From: Pseudomonadales bacterium
GTDB lineage: Bacteria > Pseudomonadota > Gammaproteobacteria > Pseudomonadales > Moraxellaceae
DNA: 10,686 bases
Assembly (NCBI GenBank): GCA_013043915.1
Contig: JABEVH010000272.1
Span: 1-10,686 of the forward strand
Reading direction: 5' to 3'
The position numbers and the translations under genes were made by a program. Under the pieces are notes generated by a model. That model did not search any database and was not told where the DNA came from. It saw nothing but the letters and a program-made list of their open reading frames with translations. Below, one piece after another: positions 5,077-10,686 of the stretch. Positions within the stretch are counted from its first letter, which is position 1. The number at the start of each line of letters is the position of its first letter.

Positions 5077-7392
5077 TTAAAGGTTTTCGTAGCGGTTGAC
5101 GTCGAGGACAGCCGCTTGCACAGGTTCATTGTCAAGCAGGTACTGGGTGAAATCATTAACCACGGCCCAGAAATCAGGGCTTGTGCGTCGCACTCCCCAG
5201 GTCTTCACCATCTGTTGCCAGTCAGCAGATGTCTGTACTTTTTGCAAGGCGCCGACAAATTGATCAGTTTCTCGCGCAGGTACATTAAACGCAAAATTGG
5301 GATAGGCACACAGGATACCTGGGTAAATGGTCATCGTGTCCAGATCAGGCTGATAGCGCAGGTCTTCTCCCAGAATAAAAGCAACATTGCTATGGGCACG
5401 ATTGCGTAGCATGGAATAGATCTCCTGTCGACCATCGGCGGTGTAAATCCGGATAAAGGTGGCTTCAGGTAATTGACGAATCAGCGGCAACTGCGAGGCA
5501 CTTAGCGCAGCAATATGACTGAAGGCGCGATCAGCGTGAGCCTGGAAAGACGGTACATTACTGCGCGCGCAGCCAACCGGAAGATGACAACGGTTAATGG
5601 GGTCAGGGGCGGCATTAATGCGGGCCAAACGGGTCAGCAAGCGCGTTGCAAACTCTGATTTAGGGTCTGAGCTGGTGTAGTTGTCAGCGGCAGGGCTCTG
5701 GATGTCCAGGGGAGTATAGTCCAGCCATAGCTTGATCTTGCCACTGTCCTGGTACCAGTCATCAAGTAGGGGTTGACGATTATTGGGTGGCATCAGCCTC
5801 AAGAAATTGGTTTCAGCAGCGTAGCGTATAAGATCAAAATAGAGCCGGGTCTGTACTTGGTGAGATGCTGTGCCAAAGACGTTGTAGTTGGCGACCAGGG
5901 TATAATAGGTTTGCTCAAGTAAAGGGTAGTCCATCAGCCACATCGTTTGTGGTACAGACCCGATGAGTCCTCGATGCACGGAGGCACTATTGCCGTGGCG
6001 AAATATGCTGAGTAGGGCATTGCGATTGTGGCCCTCGCCTTGCCAGATGTCATTAAACCCTGCACCTTGCGGTTCTTCTGAAGCATAAGTTTTCTGGCGC
6101 AAAGACTCATAGGTGTTTCTTAGTTTTCGGTATTTTATCCATTGCGTGGGCAGATCAAGGATACCGTCCATTTGTCCGGGTAGTCCCAACAAGGGAGTAG
6201 CTTTAGCCCGAAATTTTGCATCGGTCAGGTAAAGATCACGATGGGGGTCTTGAAAAAAAGTCCAGAAGTTATCGCGGATAACATCAGTAGCCAGTTGACC
6301 ACGACATACCGGGCCACGTATAAAAGTTCTAACAAAATACTCCGCATTATCAAGCATATACTGATAACGAGCCTGGGCAGGAATGGCAGAAAAAGTTTGC
6401 ATGGGGTTGGAGCGGGAGGCTTCGTCATAACCTGGCAAGTGGGCAACTTGCCACGGGGAGCCAAAAAAAATATTCTGGGTAGTGAGCAAACGATGTTGTG
6501 ACAAAGCCAGTGTAATATGGGTTTTATAAACTAGGATGCCCTGGACTGGTCGGATACGGTAATACAAGGCCCCATCAGGGGCCTGATTAGGCAAGGGAGT
6601 GGCTATGATGTCTATCGGTTGCCCCGGCGGGGAGTAGGAGCGCACAATTTCAAAAAACTGACTATGGGGAAGATCGGAGAAATACAGGTGAGCGGTAAAC
6701 CAGTGTTCGTACAGCCAGCGAGCAACCAGCTGACTACGCAAATCCGGTTTATTTAACATAGTTTCCCAGGCATTGATTTCCTGCAGTTCTGCTGCTGTCG
6801 CTTGGCGTGGTTTGGAATCTACCGGGGCACCTTGGGAAAGCCAGGTCTGAAGTGTGGAGTATTCCTGGTCAGTGAGACCGGCAACAGCCATGGGCATGCC
6901 TTCCTGGGGATGTTCATGCTGGTAGGTATCAAATTCATCGGCAGTCGATGGACATGAGTTGGAGCGATCTACCCCCAAAACGATGGAATCAGGAATTTTA
7001 CGGTTCACGGCCAGATGGGAATGACGCCCTAATTCCAGCATTTTTGCCATGAGGGCTGGCTGATTTCCTGAGCCGTGTATCACCGGGTAAAATCCAAGTT
7101 TTTTCCAGCCTGCCGGGGTATGGGCATCAATAAATAACCGTGTGGGGTCCATGGGCTGAGTACGAGGGTCATTATAAATGCGTACCTTGCTGGCACCGCG
7201 CTCCGTACCTTCCGAACTACTGAGATTGAGTTGACAGGGCGAATCATAGCAGGCATGACAAGCAATGCACTTGTGGGCAAAAATGGGTTCAACATCGCGA
7301 GTATATGAAATAGTTTCATCGGCCAGCACGAAAGTTGACTGGCTCAATAACCCCCAGATGATCAATACAAAGCCAAAACGAAGAAAAATCAC
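5077..7392 (-). CDS. cti: Periplasmic fatty-acid cis/trans isomerase (haem c)
   Basis: This 771-residue protein matches Cti in length and layout. Cti isomerises cis double bonds of membrane phospholipid acyl chains to trans without breaking them, which rigidifies the membrane within minutes of solvent, heat or osmotic stress. A signal peptide (hydrophobic core FVLIIWGLLSQ, VLA|DE cut after residue 24) sends it to the periplasm. KCIACHACYDSPC holds the haem-c motif C42-x-x-C45-H46. A cytochrome-like segment follows, with GMPMAVAGLTDQEYSTLQTW around 174-193. Near residue 465 the family block FRHGNSASVHRGLIGSVP is followed by WLMDYPLLEQTYY. The start is GTG at 7392; no in-frame ATG lies nearby and the Shine-Dalgarno site is weak (only a GAG 6-8 nt upstream), so translation may be low. 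It is divergent from rmuC and convergent with the START-domain gene. Cti is generally described as constitutively made and controlled by access to its substrate. Confidence 0.95.
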   Translation of the reverse strand: MIFLRFGFVLIIWGLLSQSTFVLADETISYTRDVEPIFAHKCIACHACYDSPCQLNLSSSEGTERGASKVRIYNDPRTQPMDPTRLFIDAHTPAGWKKLGFYPVIHGSGNQPALMAKMLELGRHSHLAVNRKIPDSIVLGVDRSNSCPSTADEFDTYQHEHPQEGMPMAVAGLTDQEYSTLQTWLSQGAPVDSKPRQATAAELQEINAWETMLNKPDLRSQLVARWLYEHWFTAHLYFSDLPHSQFFEIVRSYSPPGQPIDIIATPLPNQAPDGALYYRIRPVQGILVYKTHITLALSQHRLLTTQNIFFGSPWQVAHLPGYDEASRSNPMQTFSAIPAQARYQYMLDNAEYFVRTFIRGPVCRGQLATDVIRDNFWTFFQDPHRDLYLTDAKFRAKATPLLGLPGQMDGILDLPTQWIKYRKLRNTYESLRQKTYASEEPQGAGFNDIWQGEGHNRNALLSIFRHGNSASVHRGLIGSVPQTMWLMDYPLLEQTYYTLVANYNVFGTASHQVQTRLYFDLIRYAAETNFLRLMPPNNRQPLLDDWYQDSGKIKLWLDYTPLDIQSPAADNYTSSDPKSEFATRLLTRLARINAAPDPINRCHLPVGCARSNVPSFQAHADRAFSHIAALSASQLPLIRQLPEATFIRIYTADGRQEIYSMLRNRAHSNVAFILGEDLRYQPDLDTMTIYPGILCAYPNFAFNVPARETDQFVGALQKVQTSADWQQMVKTWGVRRTSPDFWAVVNDFTQYLLDNEPVQAAVLDVNRYENL

Positions 7393-7571
7393 GGTAAACT
7401 CATAGTAGGCCGGACTTGAAGGGCTATGTTAGCAAGAAATATATGGATACGTTGGCATTCTAAAGCAAATCTACCCAGAGAAATTAGGTAGGTTGCAACC
7501 ACACGTTGTTCTGATAGTCTGCTGGCCAGAGCCAGGCGGGCTGACATGTTAACTTGACAGGGGTAAGTTGT

Positions 7572-9206
7572 ATGGCTGGGTGGTTAAGTATCCTTATCCT
7601 GTTGGCTGGGTTTGCGATCGGGGCTGTCATGATAGGGCTTCTGATGCGCACAAGAATGCAGATAGCCATCGAACAGGCGAAGGCCCCCCTCGCACTTGAT
7701 TATGCCAAAGCTATGGAGCGTGTGCGATTTACTGAAGCTGAATTGGTAGCGATGCGTGAGATTCAGCATACATGGGAGATTCAGGCTAGGGACGGGCAGC
7801 AGGCTTTGGCTCAAGCGCGGGATAATCTGGCGACACTTACTGAACGGGCCAGCCGCATACCGTCTCTTGATGCAGAACGTGTCGAGGCTGCCCTGGCCAT
7901 GACCGAGCTCAGGCGTGAATCTGCTGAACTGCGCGAAGTGGCTGGGCGCTTATCTGCTGAGATCAAGGCAGAGCGTGATGTGCTGGCGCAGTTGCGTACC
8001 CAACACCGCGATGAGCTGGCAAGGCGTGAACGGGCTGAGGCGCAAGTCAGTCAGTTGGGACATGATGCGGCTGAGTTGCGTACACGGCTTGAGGGTGAGC
8101 GCAGTCAGGCTGAAGAAAAACTGGCTTTGCTGCAGGACGCCAAAGAATCACTGAGCTTGCAGTTTAAGAATTTGGCCAATGAGATTCTGGAAGATAAATC
8201 AAAAAGATTTACTGAACAAAATCAGGTGAATCTGGGGCAGATTCTCGATCCGCTCAAGGAACGCTTGTCAGAATTTAAGGCTAAGGTAGAGGAAATTCAT
8301 GGCAAGGATACAGAACAACAGGCGAGCCTGCGGGCAGAACTCGCGCAATTGAAGGACTTGAATCGCCAAATCACTGAAGAAGCCCATGGCCTGGCTGTGG
8401 CGCTTAAAGGCCAGGCTAAAAAGCAAGGCAACTGGGGTGAACTGGTGCTCGGTAATGTGCTGGATCGTTCAGGGCTGCGTGAGGGCAAGGACTATAAGCG
8501 TGAAGTTAGCTTTACAACCGAGGAGGGCCGAAAACGTCCGGATGTGGTGGTGTATTTGCCGCAATCCAAGCATTTGGTGATTGATGCGAAGGTCTCCCTC
8601 AACGCCTACACCCGTTATGTCAATGCTGAAGATGAGTTGCAGCGACAACAAGCCCTTCATGAGCATGTCAGTGCCGTATCCAGTCGCATCCAGGAGCTTG
8701 CCGACAGGTCTTATTTTGAGTTGCCAGGGCTCAATACGCCTGAGATGGTGTTCATGTTTATTCCCATCGAGTCGGCGTTTGTTGAGGCATTACGTGCCGA
8801 TGAGAGTTTGTTTCAACATGCCATTGAGAAAAATGTGCTGGTGGCCACCCCCACGACCTTGCTGACCAGTCTGAATATCGTGCGTCAGTTATGGCGTTTT
8901 GAAGAACAAAACGTGCATACCGCTGAACTCGCTGATCGAGCTAGCAAAGTCTATAAGAAATTGATCAGTTTTCTGGCCAGCATGGAAGCCGTCGGTAATC
9001 AGTTGGAAAAAGCCAAGGACTCTTTTAGTAAGGCGATGGCTCAGCTTTATACGGGTAAAGGTAATCTGATCAATCAGGCTAAGGAATTTGAGCGTTTGGG
9101 CGTTTCTGTGCAGACGGCACTGCCGGAAGATTTGCTTGCCAAGGCAGCCTTGGAGCTTGAGCATTTGCCTGATATTGTTGATGAAAATGAGGAGGAGAGG
9201 GATTAA
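7572..9206 (+). CDS. rmuC: DNA recombination protein RmuC
   Basis: This 544-residue protein has the RmuC plan. One N-terminal membrane helix (WLSILILLAGFAIGAVMIGLL) is followed by a long coiled coil at residues about 30-215, rich in Ala, Glu, Arg and Leu, and then a PD-(D/E)xK-type nuclease-like domain. Key residues visible in that domain are Glu290 in GNWGELVLGNVL, Asp324 in RPDVVVYLP and Asp338-x-Lys340 in LVIDAKVSLNAYTRYV. RmuC is thought to limit inversions at short inverted repeats; the exact biochemical activity is not settled. AGGGG (7559-7563) 8 nt before ATG 7572 decides the start; a TTG at 7554 would add six residues and lies inside the region occupied by that site. The upstream neighbour cti is divergent and the downstream hepT is convergent, so this is a single-gene unit with no obvious terminator. 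Confidence 0.95.
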   Translation: MAGWLSILILLAGFAIGAVMIGLLMRTRMQIAIEQAKAPLALDYAKAMERVRFTEAELVAMREIQHTWEIQARDGQQALAQARDNLATLTERASRIPSLDAERVEAALAMTELRRESAELREVAGRLSAEIKAERDVLAQLRTQHRDELARRERAEAQVSQLGHDAAELRTRLEGERSQAEEKLALLQDAKESLSLQFKNLANEILEDKSKRFTEQNQVNLGQILDPLKERLSEFKAKVEEIHGKDTEQQASLRAELAQLKDLNRQITEEAHGLAVALKGQAKKQGNWGELVLGNVLDRSGLREGKDYKREVSFTTEEGRKRPDVVVYLPQSKHLVIDAKVSLNAYTRYVNAEDELQRQQALHEHVSAVSSRIQELADRSYFELPGLNTPEMVFMFIPIESAFVEALRADESLFQHAIEKNVLVATPTTLLTSLNIVRQLWRFEEQNVHTAELADRASKVYKKLISFLASMEAVGNQLEKAKDSFSKAMAQLYTGKGNLINQAKEFERLGVSVQTALPEDLLAKAALELEHLPDIVDENEEERD

Positions 9207-9244
9207 GCAGACTTCTGATAGAACTCGGTCTTAAGGTGGGAGGT

Positions 9245-9673
9245 TCAAACTCTGGATTTTGCGGCATCGTTTAACAGCAGGCGTTGACTGTATTGCAAAA
9301 ACTCATCCAGATGCTGGGTGATGATGCTCACCGTGATGGGTAGTTGCAAAGTCTGATAATCATGTACAGCAATATTGCGAAAACCTACCATCCGCTTGAG
9401 GCTATGGGCCAACGCTGCATCGATCCAGCCGCCTGATGCCAGCAGCGTAAATACATCGCGCGCACTTTGCGGCACTCCAAGTTTTTCACGCCGAATCAGG
9501 TGCTGTCCCATATCCAGCGCTGCCTCACAGGCGCGTTGGATATTGAGAATGGCTGCATCCTGGCGGGTGAAGTCGTTGGCAAATGTGGCCGGATCACGAT
9601 TATATTCTTCGCGGGCACGCGCCACGCAGCGCTCGATCATAGCCGCTTTATTGATAAACACGTCATCGACCAT
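9245..9673 (-). CDS. hepT: HepT-type RNase toxin (DUF86)
   Basis: This 142-residue, mostly helical protein belongs to the HepT/DUF86 family of HEPN RNases, which cleave RNA when not restrained. The catalytic R-x4-H-x-Y motif is complete: Arg99, His104 and Tyr106 in GFRNIAVHDY. Known MntA partners add AMP units to the tyrosine of this motif, which blocks the RNase. The N-terminus (VDDVFINKAAMIERCVARAR) is also typical. The start overlaps the upstream mntA stop by 11 nt, and AGGGGA lies 6 nt before the ATG, so the two are translationally coupled. The gene converges on rmuC, with 38 bp between stops and no clear terminator. The module appears intact, unlike the other two toxin-antitoxin remnants in the window. 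Confidence 0.9.
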   Translation of the reverse strand: MVDDVFINKAAMIERCVARAREEYNRDPATFANDFTRQDAAILNIQRACEAALDMGQHLIRREKLGVPQSARDVFTLLASGGWIDAALAHSLKRMVGFRNIAVHDYQTLQLPITVSIITQHLDEFLQYSQRLLLNDAAKSRV

Positions 9674-10058
9674 AAATTATCCCCTGCTCTTGAATGTCGC
9701 GCAGCAAGCCAGAGCGTGCTGTGTCCAGCTCGGTTTTTTCGCTAAGCACCATCGCCTCGAATAAAGCGACCTGACCATTTATCTTCCACCAACACTGGCC
9801 AGTGGTAATGATCTGGTATTGCATGACCGTCGAAGCGGCACGCAGATCGAGCAAATCAACTGCACAGTTCGCCATATCGGCCAGGTCTCCGGACAAATCA
9901 AACAGAGTCAGTGCATCGGCATAACCGGCTACCAGCACGGCCAGATCCAGGTCGCTCTCAGGTCCCATCGTTCCCTGGACGCGACTACCAAAGGCGTAAA
10001 TAGCCATCAGCCCAGGAATGCTGGCTTGCAAGGTCTGGATAATGTAGTCACGATTCAT
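9663..10058 (-). CDS. mntA: MntA-type minimal nucleotidyltransferase antitoxin
   Basis: This 131-residue protein is a minimal nucleotidyltransferase with the G-S-x10-D-x-D signature: Gly24-Ser25 in FGSRVQGT, then Asp36 and Asp38 in ESDLDLAVL. A later acidic segment, CAVDLLDL (Asp68, Asp71), supplies the probable third metal ligand. Antitoxins of this type use ATP to AMPylate the tyrosine in the R-x4-H-x-Y motif of HepT, and the adjacent gene has that motif. ATG 10058 is preferred because GGGGA lies about 6 nt upstream; TTG 10070 would add only four residues and contains that site. The antitoxin gene precedes the toxin gene and overlaps it by 11 nt. The residues needed for catalysis are all present, so I expect it to be active. 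Confidence 0.9.
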   Translation of the reverse strand: MNRDYIIQTLQASIPGLMAIYAFGSRVQGTMGPESDLDLAVLVAGYADALTLFDLSGDLADMANCAVDLLDLRAASTVMQYQIITTGQCWWKINGQVALFEAMVLSEKTELDTARSGLLRDIQEQGIIYGR

Positions 10059-10071
10059 GCCTGTCCCCAAA

Positions 10072-10118
10072 CGTCAATCTTGACGATGAGGGCGGAAGTC
10101 ATCATCACTTCCGCCCTC
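10072..10118. promoter_or_regulatory. Palindrome and 12-bp perfect hairpin upstream of mntA
   Basis: CGTCAA-tc-TTGACG (10072-10085) lies 14-27 nt before the mntA start. Directly beyond it GAGGGCGGAAGT (10088-10099) pairs perfectly with ACTTCCGCCCTC (10107-10118) across a 7-nt loop. In the mntA direction no T-run follows, so it is not a standard terminator for minus-strand transcripts. On the + strand a T-containing TTCCATTTTC follows, but no + strand gene precedes it. It could be an autoregulatory site, an attenuator or a transcript-stabilising hairpin for the mntA-hepT mRNA. Confidence 0.5.
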
Positions 10119-10289
10119 TGTTCCATTTTCGCGCAACAGCCTCACCTCGATCCACCTCAAGAGTTCACTTGATGCCGTGTTCTGAGGATAACTTACAAGA
10201 CTATGCACACGATGACGGAAAAATATCACAGCCCGCTATCAATCGCATGAGCCAATGGAGATACAGCAACGAATTACGGGCGCGACTCG

Positions 10290-10317
10290 ATTATAGGGCG
10301 CCTGGAAATGTTGGCAT
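10290..10317 (-). promoter_or_regulatory. Candidate promoter for mntA-hepT
   Basis: The minus strand carries a perfect TATAAT (10295-10290) with ATGCCA (10317-10312, four of six -35 matches) at 16 bp. Transcription would start near 10283 and give a leader of about 225 nt holding the hairpin at 10088-10118. It lies between the brnA-like gene and mntA, so the two could also be read together from further upstream. The rest of 10119-10289 shows no gene that I can support. Confidence 0.4.
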
Positions 10318-10329
10318 GTGATCTCTCGC

Positions 10330-10551
10330 TTACCCAGCAGGAGAGTGCGTTTTGAGCCAATCCTTCAGGGCAGCATCCATACGGGTTTGCCAGCCATCAC
10401 CGCTGGCACGGAATCGCTCAACGACATCTTGCGACAAACGGATAGTGATACGCTCTTTGGTGACAACCGCTAATGGCCTACCGCGCTTGAGCGTGGGCCG
10501 GGCAGCCTCCCATTCTTCATCAGTGAATGGGATAGCATCCAGGTCCTCCAC
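10330..10551 (-). CDS. BrnA-like antitoxin, probably 5'-disrupted orphan
   Basis: The 73-residue frame matches the C-terminal part of BrnA antitoxins: EDLDAIPFTDEEWEAARP, then a ribbon-helix-helix starting with ERITIRLSQDVVERFRASGD and ending GWQTRMDAALKDWLKTH. BrnA neutralises the RelE-fold toxin BrnT and represses the brnTA promoter. Normally brnT lies directly upstream, which here means to the right, but that sequence contains no BrnT-like reading. Instead a TAG (10566-10564) closes the frame five codons before the only start, GTG 10551, which has no Shine-Dalgarno site. The large terminal palindrome begins 24 bp away. I infer that the N-terminus and the toxin have been lost or are hidden by a misassembly. 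The domain call is firmer than the claim that this frame is translated. Confidence 0.65.
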   Translation of the reverse strand: MEDLDAIPFTDEEWEAARPTLKRGRPLAVVTKERITIRLSQDVVERFRASGDGWQTRMDAALKDWLKTHSPAG

Positions 10552-10575
10552 CGACGCACGGTACTACGAGCCACC

Positions 10576-10686
10576 CCATGCCGGCGACTGCAGCAACGAA
10601 CAGAAAGACCTTCCAATAAGCCCAGCTCATATATTGCTGGGCTTATTGGAAGGTCTTTCTGTTCGTTGCTGCAGTCGCCGGCATGG
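10576..10686. repeat. Perfect 51-bp inverted repeat with 9-nt loop at the window end
   Basis: Bases 10576-10626 are the exact reverse complement of 10636-10686, around the AT-rich loop TCATATATT (10627-10635). All 51 pairs match and the right arm ends on the last base of the window. The arms do not look like known IS ends. On the minus strand, an ATG at 10630 opens a frame SWAYWKVFLFVAAVAGMGWL that looks like a membrane segment, so the arm may be ordinary coding DNA copied backwards. Explanations are a foldback chimera or assembly artefact at a contig end, a true hairpin (telomere-like) end, or a real inverted duplication. Confidence 0.95.

Noticed and set aside
7450..7466. Sigma-54-like TGGCA element in the cti-rmuC intergenic region
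   Set aside because: The -12 part does not fall at the required spacing.
10088..10130. Intrinsic terminator on the + strand formed by the 12-bp hairpin
   Set aside because: The T-rich part is interrupted and no + strand gene upstream would use it.
10172..10321. Plus-strand 49-residue frame in the gap between mntA and the brnA-like gene
   Set aside because: No ribosome site and no recognisable similarity; it is antisense to the likely mntA promoter.
1..10686. CRISPR array, tRNA, rRNA or new defence operon
   Set aside because: I saw no regularly spaced direct repeats, no recognisable tRNA or rRNA sequence, and all longer genes belong to known families without an unexplained cluster.

Overview
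The window looks like part of a proteobacterial chromosome, beta or gamma subdivision, of moderate GC content. The reasons are a periplasmic haem-c fatty-acid cis/trans isomerase (Cti, known mainly from Proteobacteria), an RmuC protein, a B12-dependent ribonucleotide reductase preceded by an NrdR box, and several Gram-negative-type toxin-antitoxin modules. I cannot name the genus from sequence alone.

Layout. Positions 1-864 form an accessory edge. A minus-strand fragment of a TnpB/IS1341-like transposase runs off the left end, followed by a RelB/DinJ antitoxin gene whose YafQ-type toxin partner is frameshifted by a net 7-nt loss (or 1-nt equivalent). Positions 865-1416 hold no certain gene: a possible truncated small membrane protein on the minus strand, a long imperfect inverted repeat, and the nrdJ control region with a 16-bp NrdR box. 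Positions 1417-3933 encode class II (adenosylcobalamin) ribonucleotide reductase. It is followed by a hairpin and by a small, convergent, Ser/Thr/Ala-rich protein with a DGDGDHGH stretch (3999-4196). A divergent intergenic region with stacked palindromes leads to a secreted START/SRPBCC-domain protein (4367-5062). That gene converges, with only 14 bp between stop codons, on cti (5077-7392, minus). rmuC (7572-9206) is divergent from cti.

Positions 9207-10686 are a second accessory edge, all on the minus strand. They hold an apparently intact HepT-MntA toxin-antitoxin pair with overlapping genes, a leader containing a 12-bp perfect hairpin, and a BrnA-type antitoxin without a BrnT and without a convincing start. 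The window ends in a perfect 51-bp inverted repeat with a 9-nt loop that reaches the very last base.

Functionally, the core supplies dNTPs (NrdJ), protects DNA (RmuC) and adjusts envelope lipids (Cti, possibly with the START-domain protein). Both ends carry toxin-antitoxin genes in different states of decay. I found no convincing new multi-gene system. The items most worth a second look are the terminal palindrome, the broken YafQ toxin, the NrdR box with its structured leader, and the adjacent START-domain and cti genes.
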